Made by a program: the position numbers and the translations under genes. The notes beneath the pieces are model-generated. The model saw only the letters and a program-made list of their open reading frames with translations, was not told the DNA's origin and ran no database searches. Of a stretch of DNA of 64,000 nt, positions 23,955-36,689 are shown piece by piece. How positions within the stretch are numbered: the first letter of the stretch is position 1; every line of letters starts with the position of its first letter. Source of the stretch: Carex sylvatica (lineage: Eukaryota > Streptophyta > Magnoliopsida > Poales > Cyperaceae); assembly GCA_964058845.1 (NCBI GenBank), contig CAXKVR010000109.1:310001-374000 (forward strand), in the 5' to 3' direction.

Positions 23955-25890
23955 TTCAATCTCAATGGATGTCTCTGCTTTTGCAGATAACATGTTTTAA
24001 CTTTTAAGATAATGCAACTCTTCCCAAAACGGTACTGTAATTTAATTCTTCTTTGATCTGGAATTTCCAAATCTTCTGTGCCTTCGAAAATTGATTATTA
24101 GCTGCCGAATTTTGCTATTTAATTGATGTTCTCCTTTTGCTTCTTTATGGTTCTTACCTGTCAACGATCCTTTTCCTGTGATAACTTTGGTGTTAGGTTA
24201 CATCTGATCTTGTATTTACTGTAATAGCAATATTTATTATATTAGCAGCTCTATTTTCTTTGGCATGGTCTTGACAGCATTAATTATTAAAATAGAAAAT
24301 GGAGAGTCAGTAAATTTGCAAAAATGATTCCCTGTAAGTCAAGAGAAAAATATGTTTTTGATGATTAAAATGCATTTCATTTGTAATGTACCTTGCAATT
24401 AATTGATTATCAACCAACAATTGTTTATTTGTTGCTATTAAAATTCTTGGAAAATAAATCATGGACTAATGGCCTTCGGATCTTTAGAACTTTGAATGTT
24501 TCATTCTGTGGTGCTTACATATTGGGGCTTTGTCTATGAAGCTGCATGGTCACTTTAAAATTTAAATACATTAAAGGAAAGGTCGAATAGACTTGTTATA
24601 TGGATTTACAGGCTTATCTGCCATAGAAGAACGGGACAAGGTTTGTATCATGCAGAATCCGTATGACCGTATCCTCTAAGGTCTAATTAATATGCCATAG
24701 ACGAAGGGATGTATTTTAGACCTGCTCCTAAGAATTCAAACCTTGTGAATCCAATCTCTGGTTCATGTTATCAAGATAAAGCTGAAATTTTGGAAATTCT
24801 ATGAGCAGCCTTTATGAAAGTTTCTTTCCTGTAAGGATTTATTTTAAACTTACAAGATAGAACTGAAATATGCTATAGTTCATGTTATCAAGATAAAGCT
24901 GAAATATGTTTTTGATTGACATTGTTTAAATAAATTTTTTTTGTAATTAATTTGAATGTTTTTCAACTCTTTAATTTGTTATAATTTTTTGACATTACGC
25001 AAACATACAAAGTGCTCCCACCTCTTAGATAACATGCACGTCTGCACCGCCACATTTGTCATAAACAGCGCTAAGATTCTAATTAGTATTGAATCGGACA
25101 AATTGCTATAGTCATACATTATTGCATAATTAATGGAAGGCGCAATAGTAAATTAATGAGAAAACAGAACGGCTACTAAACCCTAACAGAGGAAGAACAA
25201 AGATAACAAAAATTTAATTTGATTAATTAGGGAGGGGTGTGAAAATTAATGTCCTTTAGCCTCCCGTGAGGAAGAACGATTGAAAGTCTATTTATTTTGA
25301 CGGTTTAAAACACAACGTGCATCCCATTTTTTTAGTAGTGTGTGTTGACGCCCTTTGATTTTAACACGTGTCTACTGAGGAGATAATTACATGAAGACAT
25401 AAAGTGCTACAAGGTAACAAGCCTCAAAGACAAACGGGTAGGGGATTGCTTAACGGATTTGAGTGAGTCAGTTCGGATTTTGAAAGAAGTTATTCTATTG
25501 GGCCAAGCTTTTGGGCCGAGTTCTGTAATTACAAAATTTTACGAGAAATTAATGAAAAGGATGAATTCATATATGGAAAGTATGAAAATAATGAAATAAA
25601 ATTATGCGAAAAAGTACGATAGGCCTAATATAGAAAGCTCATTATACTTCAATTGAAAATGTTTCCTTAAATATTACTATCAGTACTATTTATATATCAA
25701 GGTCTTTGAAAATTAGTATCTAAAATGAACACTATGTGGGAAGTATATATTGGGTATATGTTAAAGACTCTTCTCGAGTCCATTTTTAGAATACATATTT
25801 TGTTTTCCAAATTAAATAAGGAAACTTGAGGAATTGCTTTCTAAATTCTCTCTGTTCCAGCTGCCTTCTCAATTTGCTTTGTGACAACGT
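23955..25890. other. 3' flank and intergenic DNA between the two F-box genes
   Basis: No frame of note. A ~30-bp segment (GTTCATGTTATCAAGATAAA) is duplicated at about 24763 and 24876. A stretch near 25235-25330 shares words with 20630-20690 (GGGGTGxGAAAATTAATG). Confidence 0.5.
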
Positions 25891-25899
25891 TATATATGC
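25889..25899 (+). promoter_or_regulatory. TATA box of the second F-box gene
   Basis: TTATATATGC lies about 65 bp before the proposed ATG at 25957. This leaves a short A-rich leader. Confidence 0.4.
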
Positions 25900-25956
25900 A
25901 TGCATAGTAAATCATAAGCACACACCATCGAAAGGAAAAAATAGCATCAATTAATA

Positions 25957-27292
25957 ATGGATCGCCACAAACAGACATCAAATGGTGCTACAACAAAATC
26001 AATGAAAAGAAAGGAAAAAACCATGACAATCAACTTGCTCCCGGAAGATCTGATTGTTGAGATTGCAGCACAGCTTGTTTCAAATTCCTCTGAGCCTTTT
26101 TCCGACCTCTATAACCTCAAAAACACGTAATATTATCTCTATATTTGTGTTATTTTTTTCTCTTCTACCTTATTTTCTTTTAATAATTCTAGCCTACATC
26201 TAAATTTTATGTCATATAAATATTATGGCTCATTTAAAAGTAAAAGCTGTTCTTTTTTTATAAATGTTAATCTAGTTCTTTGTATGTATGACCAAACTCG
26301 TATATGTGTGCATATATACTTTTTAATCTTTTGTTTTTACAGGTCCAAGTTTTTTTATGCCGTGTCAAAAGATCAGATTGTCAAACAACGTATAGCATTG
26401 GATAGGGAGTTTCCAAGTTTAAATTGGACAGCAACCGATCGTCGTATGCCTATTCTGAATGTTTGTGCAGAAGCTGGTAATGTGGAGGCTTGCTTCATAC
26501 TTGCATTGGTAAGAGGGTTGTAGCTTGTGTGTGAAATAATATTGATTAAATGCCAAAGGTAGGTTTTTAGATAATAATATTTTTTTACTCTTCCTTTTGA
26601 GTCACGTCTGTGAAATATATTTCGTTAATTTGTTTGGTAATATTGGTCATGTATACATATATATATTAAACATGCATTTAGGTTGCCCACTCATTAAATA
26701 ATTTATTCAAACTAAACAAATAAATCTAGATATATCAGAATTTTATTACTGACAAACTTACCATTTTTTAATTGCTAATGGTTTCTCTTTTAATTTGCAA
26801 TCAACTAGGACTGCAAAGGCCACGTGCAAATTCAATCTGATTGTGTATAGATTACTTATTTATAATTAATACGGCATTTTATTTTTACAGATCAATATAT
26901 TTGACAAGGGAGAGATTTCAACAGGAGTAGACCTCCTAAAGAAAGCAATATGCAAGGACCACGCAGAAGCACTCTACTTGATGAATATTGTAATTCTGCG
27001 GTTCCAAGAGCAACATTTACTATCCACAGTCAATTCCCACAGTGTGTTCAATGCGGATGAAATAAATTTGGTCCACGATGATGATCAGTTAGAATTAAGT
27101 CGTGCGAAGATTGTGAATCTTATCAGACAGATATCATGGAATAAATGGCAGGCTACTGTTGCGGTGAATATACAACAATGGTGCAAAAATTCAGAATGCG
27201 GGATTGCCAGTGGTTGGAATCGTCGTAGAAGCTTTTGCAGTGATGCATGTCGTTGGAATCATGAGTATTTTGCTCTATGCAGGGAGATGTGA
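25957..27292 (+). CDS. F-box-like protein of the At2g35280/At1g67623 type, three exons
   Basis: Exons: 25957-26126, 26343-26508 and 26891-27292. Introns have GTAATA...ACAG and GTAAGA...ACAG borders, and the phases (2, 0) agree. The product is about 245 residues. A basic start is followed by LLPEDLIVEIAAQLVS and SDLYNLKNTSKFFYAVSKD, a degenerate F-box near residues 31-75. Next comes an alpha-helical Sel1-like part (CAEAGNVEACFILAL, KKAICKDHAEALYLMNIV), typical of this plant family. The end carries a Cys/His cluster, WCKNSECG then SFCSDACRWNHEYFALC, likely to bind a metal. By family it would be an SCF adaptor of unknown substrate. A TATA box lies at about 25891 (TTATATATGCATGC). If intron 2 is retained, the protein stops after exon 2 at 26523. 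A diverged inverted copy of exon 3 lies at 63298-63699. Confidence 0.85.
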
Positions 27293-28200
27293 AGCAAATA
27301 ATTCTATAAGTAGTGAATTTGGAAATAATATAATTTTGTAGCTGTAGATACTCCTATTTTTAAATTTTAATCATTAGATGTTCTATTTTCATAAGAAGAA
27401 TTGATGATTTTGTACCAACGATTTTTTGGTTATGACTCTAGCTTTTTACTCGTAATTTTCAGCTTGATGATTTTCGTGGTCAATTTAATTATGAACTGTT
27501 CAATTAGACCATCAATTTTGATTTTTTTATGAGGGTCATTATTGTTTAATACTAAGTTTGGGAAAGTTGGGACATGTACAGATAACACATCAAATTTTTG
27601 GACTTAAACCGTCGCTTGTTTATCATTAGGAAAGAAAAAAAAATGATATTTTGTCAATTTGTGAAACTATGATTAGGATTTATACAAAAAAATGGAGCAT
27701 AAGTGACTAGGAATGCCAATGCAAATCCTAGATCGGTCACTGATCTCAGACGTCCATTATCGTCAAGATTAAAGCACTAACATTAAAAAGACGGTCTTAG
27801 ATCTATTGCAAATATTGCTAACTATATGACATGTATGGTTATACTTGTAATGAGTAGGATATAAGGCCCAATGAGGCGCGTGAAAAGACCATTTACAAAT
27901 AGAAAATTTATCGAAAATAGAATAAATGATGCAATGTTTGATGAAATATATAATCTGAAGAAATAATAATGGTTGATAAATATCAACCTTTAAAACTAGT
28001 CCCTGAGGTTCACACTTCTTTTTAACCAAAGAATTCAGCAAATATCAACCTTTAAAACTTAAAAACAGATTGCCACCCTCATAATCTTGAAATTTTAATT
28101 ATTTATATTAAAAATACTTAATAGAATTGTTGTTTATTTTTATTTTTTGTATAGTTTAGTCCCTCTTACAATACTCAATGTACTTTTGTTGTCTAGTGAT
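26560..28200. repeat. Left copy of an inverted duplication carrying the F-box gene 3' half
   Basis: Intron 2, exon 3 and about 900 bp of 3' flank match the reverse complement of about 62390-64000. Landmarks in order are: intron 2 (ACTCTTCCTTTTGAGTCACG), exon 3, TTATGACTCTAGCTT at 27431, CATCAAATTTTTGGACT at 27588, GGCCCAATGAGGCGCGTG at 27866, and CAGATTGCCACCC at 28066. The order is exactly reversed on the right. The duplication continues past the right edge of the window. The genes face each other (convergent). Confidence 0.9.
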
Positions 28201-28544
28201 TTCTAATTAAACAACCAAACTGTACAACAATTAAATAGTCTTATTCACAACCAAAATGAACAACAATTATACATAAATTGGAATTAAACAACACGACATA
28301 CAAAATTGTAATACAAAATACATAATGTTCTTGTTGCGACGCTAACGTAAAAGAAAACCACGTGAAATAAGAATTAGCTTTTAATTTGTATTATTTTTAC
28401 ACATGTAAAAAAAAAAAAAAAACAAGCCACTATGCTAACAAGAGCTAGGATAAAAACGCATTCACACAAGAGCAACAAATCTCAAACATATCTAGCCTAT
28501 GCATTTATCAACACACAGTATTTATATTACAAAAAATTAGATCA

Positions 28545-30420
28545 TTAATTGCACGGACCCCCGAAATCTGAATTTTTTGTCTGGTAGAGGTAACACTTCA
28601 CCTTTGTCATCCTCGCATCAACCCCAATCCGAGGTTTTTCTTTGAACCCCCTCTTATACTCAAAAGTACTTTCGCATAGATCACGTCCACCCCAAATCTC
28701 TACAACATAGAATTAAGGGTCGGTAACACTTGCAAATGAAAGCTCGGTCAAACATCATATTATTTGTAAAAATAAAAGTACCTCGAGCTTTTCAGTGTGC
28801 AGCATGGCCAATACTTAATTCCTTGCTCCTTCCACCAGTCATTAAGCTTACAAATGGAGATCCCAAGCTTACATCAGTCATCAAGCAATTTTCAAGTTTT
28901 TTTATTTTATTTTTAAATTGTAGTATATAATGTATGTGGATCCTTCCAATTACAATTTTCTTCATAGTTTAAGCAAATTGTAATTTTGTATAGCTTAATA
29001 GATGACAAGAATCAAAATAAAAATATTATAAATACAAGGGCTTTTAAACCTTCTTAAATTAATTATCTGTGTAGCACAACACAAGAAGGCTGATAACGAG
29101 TTCAGATCTTGTCTCGGTTTTTGTTGACATACTCTTGACACTCATCTAGTCATAGCTGTCACCATTGCCTATGTCAAAAGCATGCATTTATTCCTCTTCT
29201 ACAATCCCTGTACTCATTACAAACCAATTTCACTCTATGAATCTCTAACAAGAAATTTATGTTGTTTTGATCAAAAAAGTTTGCAAGTGAGCATAGACTA
29301 TACTTCCATGAAGTTGGAAGAATCAATAAAGAGGCTTTTATTGTGAGTCATATTTCAGTTAAATTATTTCATACATATAAAATAATGATTGAAATTAAAT
29401 TGTAACAATAGCTTACTGAAATTTTCTTGTAGTTCCAAGCTAGACATGTTTCTCAGCTTATCTGTTGCAACATGGCAGATATATCTAGTTTGATAGAATG
29501 CCGGATGCCTGAAAACCTGTAAAAGTTTGCAAGGCCCAACATTGTTAGGAAGCTCCTTTACAAAAATCAAAATTATAAAATTAGGAACTAATCTCACAAA
29601 CCAAAATTTATTTACATGATCAAATTTAAAATACTAATAAATGAATTGCTGCATGAAACTATGCATAACAAAGTGTCTACTTTGGTAACTATATATTTGT
29701 TCAGGGTTAATTTTTACAGGAAAAGATATACCTGAATCAGAGTAGGTCACCGTATCGAGTCTATATGCTGGTTGACTACTATCCTTTCCCGTCAACAGCA
29801 AGCTTGAACAACAACAAAAAATGGAAGGCCAATTAAATTTGCAACCAAATCTCCGTGAATATTCATTTTTACACATTAAAGACAAACTCCTTTGCAAAAC
29901 TAATATCATGAGACTGCATTTATGTCGAAAACTTCATGAATCAGATCAAAGTGGAAAATACCATCAAAGAACAGCAACCATGCATCTAACAAACTCTTTT
30001 AAACATTTGATTATTTTAAAATTTACCAAAAGCTTCCTCACATGAATACTTCTTAAAATAAACGGACAGCTCATCTCTTTGTAAAAATGATTTCTACAAA
30101 GGGAAGTTGAAGGGTGGGCTTAAGAAAAACCAATCAAACGTTTAAAAATGGTAAAGAGATGTAAAAAAGATGAAATCTAAAACATTTGCGTAATGGGTAA
30201 ACAATTGCTCATATAATCATGCAAACCTCTAAATATATGACAATCCCTTTTTTGTTTTTTACCTCACAAGGAATTCCCTTCTTTATTTATTTTTCTTTAT
30301 TTTTCTTTTCTTTTTGACCAAGGAAGGAGATGAACTTTGGAGTGGGGGGAGTAGGGTGTTGGGGTGCGTGGGCTGAGAATTTTCTTCTCTGTGAAGGCTT
30401 TATATAGGCCATAAATTAGG
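28545..30420 (-). other. Possible minus-strand transcription unit, function unknown
   Basis: On the minus strand, a TATA-like CCTATATAAAGCC (about 30400) is followed by a leader with a possible donor (GAG|GTAAAA near 30262). A spliced-looking segment at about 29732-29800 ends in CAG|GTATAT. Another at about 29434-29523 holds ATG and MSSLELQENF before A|GTAAGC. Further left, the minus strand has two short open, protein-like segments: about 28787-28855 (LNDWWKEQGIKYWPCCTLKS) and 28545-28710 (including VEIWGGRDLCESTFEYKRGF, ending in a stop at 28545). I could not join these in one frame, and the family is not recognised. The first-exon region recurs at 58360-58490 and the second-segment region at 49150-49400, so this could be a repeated gene fragment, not a working gene. 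Confidence 0.3.
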
Positions 30421-30529
30421 GTTTCATGGTGCAGCAATATTAATGTTGGCTTTATCTCAACTCCCCAGTTCTTCTTTTGTCCTGATTAGTCCTCCAATAT
30501 GTATATTTTACTTCTTATTTTCAACAGCT

Positions 30530-31140
30530 GCTTTGGAGAACAAAAAAATACTCTTTTTTAAATAGCTTCTAAAGAGATTTAATGAGTAGGTGAGCTTCTT
30601 GGATAACAGAGAACAACTGTAAAAGGATTCTTGAAACTAACTCAAGGGCTGAATTTCAATTTTCTAAAAATCAAAATTTACTTTGAAATGTCAAATCTCA
30701 CTCTATCTCTTGTCAGTTTTCGTGGATCTGCACTCTATTATATCACCTTTCAATACGAATAACCTACTATTTAAATATAGGTCTAAACTTTATGTATAAT
30801 TCATTTTTGTTGTTAAACTTCAATTTATCTAATTTCAATTAATCAAGTTTATCTATAATTTTTTTTTGTCATTAATTAAATTACTTCCATTTATCAATTT
30901 TCAATCAATCAACTTTATATACAATTACTTTGTTGCTTTTAAACATTCATTTATGTAATTTTAATTCATCAACTTTACATTGCTTAATCAATCAAGGCGC
31001 CTTAATACTGCGTAGCAACCTAGCATTGCTGACAGATATATATTGTTCAACAAATATCCATATAAAAATTCTCCAACAACAATTAATACTATTGTCTCAC
31101 CTAATAGGTTAAGCTCTTAATATACGATGATTTTATCATT
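30530..31140. repeat. Dispersed repeat copy (same family as 15060 and 32985)
   Basis: It contains the GATTTAATGAGTAGGTGAGC segment, then ATCTCACTCTATCTCTTGTC, then three diverged ~55-bp CATTTATCTAATTTCAATTA units, then an AATACTATTGTCTCA segment. The same order is seen at 32985-33850. No coding capacity. Confidence 0.7.
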
Positions 31141-31465
31141 TAAGTTTTTGCATGCATCGTTCCAACTACCTCATTTATTCTCCACGACAATCTAAGTCAA
31201 ACTACAGAAAAAAAAAAAAAAAAATCAAAAACTTTTCAATATTTATTAAGTATAAAGTGGAATGCTTCATATAATTTTACTTTCTTTACAAAATCAATTT
31301 TGTATAATTTATTATGGTCATTTAAAAAAGGTAAGAAATAACTTGTATATGAAATATAAATCCGACAAATTTCAAATGTAAATAATTTGCTATATTTTTT
31401 AATCGGTTTGCCCGATATCATGTGGTGTGAGTTGAGGATGCAGGGACAAACATTCTTCTTTTTAT

Positions 31466-31497
31466 TATACTAGTCAAGTGTCCGTGCGTTGCAACGG
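31466..31497 (-). mobile_element. Helitron-like 3' terminus
   Basis: On the minus strand, a CCGTTGCAACGCACGG hairpin-forming motif is followed after about 8 nt by CTAG and then T, as at Helitron 3' ends (hairpin, spacer, CTRR, host T). The body would extend to the right. I did not find a matching 5' TC end or any Rep/helicase, so at most this is a non-autonomous copy or a remnant. Confidence 0.4.
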
Positions 31498-31689
31498 GGG
31501 TTGAAATATTATTTTGATCACTTTCTTTAAATAATTTCTTCATTATGTGTTCATCAATAATAAAAGCAAATTATAACCTTAGAGCTTAATACTATATTAC
31601 GGCATCTCCATTGATGCAGTTGATTTGCAATTGCAAACAACTATCCTGGAGTAATTGAAATCAATTTCATTTCTTAATTGCAAAAGATT

Positions 31690-32872
31690 ATGTAGCATGG
31701 ATATAAATCACTAAATTTAGATTTATGCACGTTTGACAACATGAAACAGGTGTATAAAATTAAAATTATTTATTAAAGGCTGAGATTAAGATCTGTTTTG
31801 ATGAGTGACTGAGATTTATGGAATTAACAGCTCAGATCTTCTCTAGACAAATAGAGGGTTGGGTCCCAAAAAAATATGCATGCTATTTAGTAGGGAGGAT
31901 AAATAAGCAAAAGCCCAAATTTTTCTTCTTTGGAAGCTCACCAATCTGTAAAATTGAAGAACCGATGTAAAAGTTTGTAGTCATTAAAAAGATCAATGTA
32001 CCAATTAATTAATTTTTTTACTGAAACTCGTTTGAATAAATACCACAAATTGTAATATAAAAAATAACAGAATGGAGTAAAGCATACATCACTCAGTGTT
32101 TTATATTACTCTTTCACATGGTTTGGTTTTTATTCGATACTATTGGATTAAATCAAAATAAATATGTGAAAATGGATTATATCTTGATCTTTTACAAAAA
32201 AAATGAACCGATGCGCTTTGAAAAAGAGTAAAATCGAACGTAATTAATAGACAAGATATGACTAAAATAAGAATCGCACAAGCATAACAGGGAAGCACCT
32301 GGAAGCGTCCTTTCGGGTTATACGGGATCCGAATAATCACTCATGTTTGGATGCTGGTGGATCACGCAAAAGTTGAGATATCTCGGGAAAATGCGGTTCC
32401 GTTTCCTCTGAGATATCTCAACTTTTGCGTGACTCACGTGTCCGGTACCTATTCGGGGGTAGCGCAGGGGCCAATATTATTTGAGCTTTGAGATTCGTGC
32501 AGAAAGTATTTGAACAGTTGAGATTTTCCATAAAGTCATGCAAAGTTTGAGATATCTCAGAGGATACGAATTTAAAAAAGTTGGAAACAGTAGAAAACGC
32601 GTGGAAAAAATAAGATTCAGTGATACAATTTCTGTGTGTCATTATATGTAGAATGGATATAAATCACTAAATTTAGATTTCTACACGTTTGACAATATGA
32701 AACAGGTGTATAAAATCAAAATTATTTATTAAAGGCTGAGATTAAGATCTGTTTTGATGAGTGGCTGAGATTTATGGAATCAACGGCTCAGATCTTCTCT
32801 GGACAAATAGAGGGTTGGGTCCCAAAAAAATATGCATGCTATTTAGTAGGGAGGATTAATCGTCTTTTTATT
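31690..32872. repeat. Direct duplication of about 220 bp, 955 bp apart
   Basis: The segment at 31690-31908 recurs at 32643-32868 with about 93 percent identity. Shared words include GGATATAAATCACTAAATTT, CTGAGATTAAGATCTGTTTT and TGCATGCTATTTAGTAGGGA. The DNA between (31909-32642) is unique apart from the hairpin below. The right copy is followed by a short (TA)n run at about 32875-32890. Confidence 0.9.
32362..32432. repeat. Perfect 23-bp inverted repeat (hairpin), 25-bp loop
   Basis: TCACGCAAAAGTTGAGATAT plus CTC at 32362-32384 is matched exactly in reverse complement at 32410-32432. A third, shorter relative (TTGAGATATCTCAGAGGA) lies at about 32549-32566. The centre of each arm, GAGATATCTC, is itself palindromic. 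It could be the footprint of a foldback element; no target duplication is visible. Confidence 0.85.
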
Positions 32873-32984
32873 GCTATATATATATATATATCTGTTGGAA
32901 TGAATAAATAACTGAACAAGGGAAAGATTTACATAGGATTATTCACTATTTAAACAAATATTAATTGGATATAAAATAATCTTT

Positions 32985-33850
32985 TTTAGATGCTGCTAAA
33001 TAGATTTAATGAGAGTAGGTGACCTTCTTAGATAACAAAGAATAGCTGTAAAAGTTTTCGTACATCAACTTTTACTTTGAAATGTCAAATCTCTCTCTCT
33101 CTATCTTTTGTCAGTTTCGTACATCTGCCACAGTTTTATACTTTTATGGTACCTTCCATTTTTAAGTAAAATATCCAAACTTTATATATAATTTATTCTA
33201 TTATTAAACTTTTTTTAATCTAATTTCAATTAATCAACTTTATATATAATTTTGTTTTGTTATTAACTTTCATTTATCAAATTTCAATTAGTAAACTTTA
33301 TATAGAATTATTTTCTTGTTATTACAGTTTCATTAACCTAATTTGAACTAATCAACTTTATATATAAGTCCTATGTTGTTATTAAACTTTCATTTATCTA
33401 ATATAATGAGCTTCAGATATTTATCTAAATTTGGTTATATTTTTCAAATGCTGGTTGAAATATACATGTAATTGACTAATAAATATAATAAGGTATCATA
33501 TTAGCATGAAAAGAGAAAATATAAATTGACTAATAAATATAATAAGGTATCGTATTAGCATGAGAAGAGAAAATAGAAATTGACTAAAATTGAGGATGTA
33601 TATTGGGAACTTTTGAATCAGCTGTTTAGATCTTTTTCAAATTTCATTTCAATGGTTTTCTTTTTCTTACTCCTCACAGAATAATAAGAAAAAGGAAGTA
33701 CAAAATTCTAAAATCCTATTTGATCAGGAGGTATATCACTAATAATAAGTAGGTCTAGCTAATATTCAAATATTCAAATAAAAAAAAACTAATAATATAG
33801 AAAAAATTCTCAAAAATTAATACTATTGTCTCAAATAGTAGGCCTAGCTC
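32985..33850. repeat. Dispersed repeat copy
   Basis: Same organisation as 30530-31140 and, in its middle part (33180-33640), as 15060-15400. It includes four diverged ~55-bp units and a local duplication of GACTAATAAATATAATAAGG (33473 and 33528). Confidence 0.75.
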
Positions 33851-36376
33851 TTAATATACGTTGCTCTTCACAAGGATTTCTCACATCGTTTCAGGTTCCA
33901 ACTGCTTCATTTATTATCTACAATCTAAGTCAAACTACAGAAAAAGAAAAAAGAAATAAAATATTTGTTTCTCCTACATTTTCGCTGATACCTCATGAAT
34001 TGAGTTACTATGATCGGTGGGCTCCTTAATTAATTTAAACAAGCCTGTAGGTCGACCCAGCCGTCTGTGACTATTAATAGGGGTTGCTCAAGAAAAGCTG
34101 GAACAAACAAATCTCACAGCAGGAATATTTAATGTTTTAATGCCAGACTTTAAAAAAAAAAATTTTAATGCTAGAAATTAAAAAAAATGGTCTGAACAAA
34201 ACAAAAAAATTATAATCCTAGATTAATCAGAGAAATGGAAATACAATTTAATATATAGCAAGCGATATATTACTGCATCCATAAATTATAATCGTTTAAT
34301 TAATTAGATATGGCAAAAAAATTCATAACTTAACAAAACAAAAAATTAGGTCAAGTATTAGCACCTTAAATTATTAAAAAAAATAAGGAATCAATTATAA
34401 CACCCTAAAATATCTAAATCATGATCACATTTTTTTAGTACTCAAATTCCTGCTCAACATTATCAACCACTGACATGTTGGGCTTAGACTGTTATTGGAT
34501 TCGATTAAATATGCAATCTAGGTTTCCACATACATAATTTTGTTTTTTAGCAATTTAAAGTATTTCTGGGTACACTAAATGTGCTGTGCTGCAGTTGGGG
34601 TTCAAACCGGGTAATTGGATAAAAAACCGGTCGTTCATAATTAAGCTTTATATTTCGACCGTTTGATCTTCAATGAATGGCTAAGATTTATTGGAAGAAG
34701 CACAATTCTTGGTTGCCTCTGTGGCTTAGAAATCAGATCTATGATATGATGCCACTTGTCACGTAGGCATTCACTGTATTTAATTTCAAGTCAGAGGTCA
34801 TGCAAGATCCACCTGATAATACACTGAGAGACGATAAAGCTTAAATGGTGATTCTTCTTAGTTCTCTGGGAAATAAATCTGCTTTGATTCCAATGAAATA
34901 ACAGGGTCCTGTTATTCCCAGTTCTCTGTGTGGCAAAGGATGAATATATGAATCGTTCATCACTTCTAAGAAATTAATAAATTACTCAATGAGATAATGT
35001 ATTTATGTTGGTGAAAATTAATTCATGACGCTTAAATCAAAGAAGGAATTATGATGTGAATAAAGCAATAAAAGTTTTGTAGTAGTAATATAAATGTGGG
35101 TAAAATCTTATAAGTTTTCAATCGGCCATAAAAATATGATTTTAAAACTTATTAATTCGGCCTAAAAATTTGAATATTTTTCTTGAATTTTAACATTTTT
35201 TTTAATTTTATATTTTTCAACTAAATACAAGTAAAAATATGTATATGTATACAAAAAATTGTCACACAAAAAATAACAACTATATAAGAAACAGAAAAAT
35301 AATTCAAATTCAATATTTGGAGTTCCGATGTAAAATCCCTCTGATAAATCGAAATTATTAATGTGAGTATGGAAATTATGGAAAAGATAATTGTTAGGGA
35401 AAATATAACATGAATTAAATCGATTCACAATTTTTTAAGTCATTCCAAAAATTACATTACTATTTATCCATTACAAAATTTACAAAAATTAAATTATTAT
35501 TACTGAATATTAGGTAATTTTTATTCATTACTTCTTTTATCATATAAATAATTTTACTTTTTTTTTGTCCATTTCATGAAACTGATAACGTTTGGCTTCG
35601 TGCATGTATCAACATAGTAGTTGAGTTTTCTTGAGAGAAGAGGCTTACATTGAAATGTCAAATTTCTTTCCCGTCAAATTTGTAGGTGAACTCTCGTCTT
35701 ACTTCAACTTTAAGAAAAAGATAAAAAAATAAAACTTAATATTGGGAATTTCCTTTTTTTTTCTATTAAACTTTCAACTTTATATAGAACTTTATAGTTT
35801 TGTCTAATGAATGAAGTCGTTATTATATAAGATATTCATAGGGTTTGATTATATAAGATGCTACTGCATGATGATTATAATTTTTAAGTTATTATTTATT
35901 AAAAACATCTTATACGTTATTAATTTGTTTTCCTTTAATTAGTTCTATTTCTATGTTTAATTACAACTGATAATCAGTCAATGTATCATATTTTCTTTTT
36001 TCATTCAAACTGGTGATGATAAATAATGATAATGAAGACGAAAGAGTTAAAAATTATAAGATGTGACGATTGAAAATATTGATAGAACCCATCAACTTGG
36101 TACATGTACGCTCCAAAATATGTAAACTAAACGAAACATACCGCTAACAATATGGCGATCAAAGTACGTGCATATATGAAAGGTGTTACACAGCTGTCTG
36201 AAATAATTATCTTAGTCATAAACATGTAAAATAAAAAAAAGTTAAACAAATGATAACTAGCTAGGCAGCCCAGACTAAATCTTAAAAGACGGTAATTAGC
36301 TGGGTCCAGGTTGCAATTAAGTTTATAGTGAATTAAAGTGAGATCTAGCTAACTATTATTTCTTTGGTCATGAAGT
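33851..36376. other. Intergenic DNA, nothing recognised
   Basis: AT-rich with poly(A/T) runs. A CAAACCGGGTAATTGG stretch near 34604 is not part of a tRNA-like fold. No convincing frame. Confidence 0.5.
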
Positions 36377-36517
36377 TCAGCAGGTTTCCTGCACCAATTC
36401 GGTGGCATTTCCATCCACAACTTTGAATTCCACCCGTGAAGAACTAATTCATGTGTGTAACGATTTGCAGAGTAGACACCGAGCACAAAACGACATGCAC
36501 AAAAAGAAGATAATCAT
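36377..36517 (-). pseudogene. Possible N-terminal fragment of a secreted invertase/pectin-methylesterase inhibitor
   Basis: The minus-strand ATG at 36517 starts a hydrophobic stretch (MIIFFLCMSFCARCLLC) like a signal peptide. An in-frame TGA follows, then the same frame reads KVVDGNATELVQETC and stops at 36377. The spacing and the LVQETC motif resemble the start of plant invertase/PME inhibitor domains, where the first conserved Cys lies in such a motif. The rest of the domain is absent. The match is short and the call is tentative. Confidence 0.25.
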
Positions 36518-36689
36518 GATGTAAACCAGTGTTGCAAAAAATAGCTGATTACTTGTTGGTTGCGATCAAACTATCATAGGTTTTTCAAATTAATCGGCTG
36601 ATTATTTCTGATTATGACGAGTTATTTCTGATTATTTTTGGTTAATCACTTGGTGGTACCAAATCCGTCCAACGAGCGCATACCGCTAT

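Noticed and set aside
29364..29909. Two minus-strand ORFs of 77 and 91 codons as complete genes
   Set aside because: They read through the apparent splice sites of the weak transcription unit. Only the short MSSLELQENF part is conserved in the second copy.
34590..34640. tRNA T-arm-like GGTTCAAACC
   Set aside because: No acceptor, D or anticodon stems could be drawn around it.
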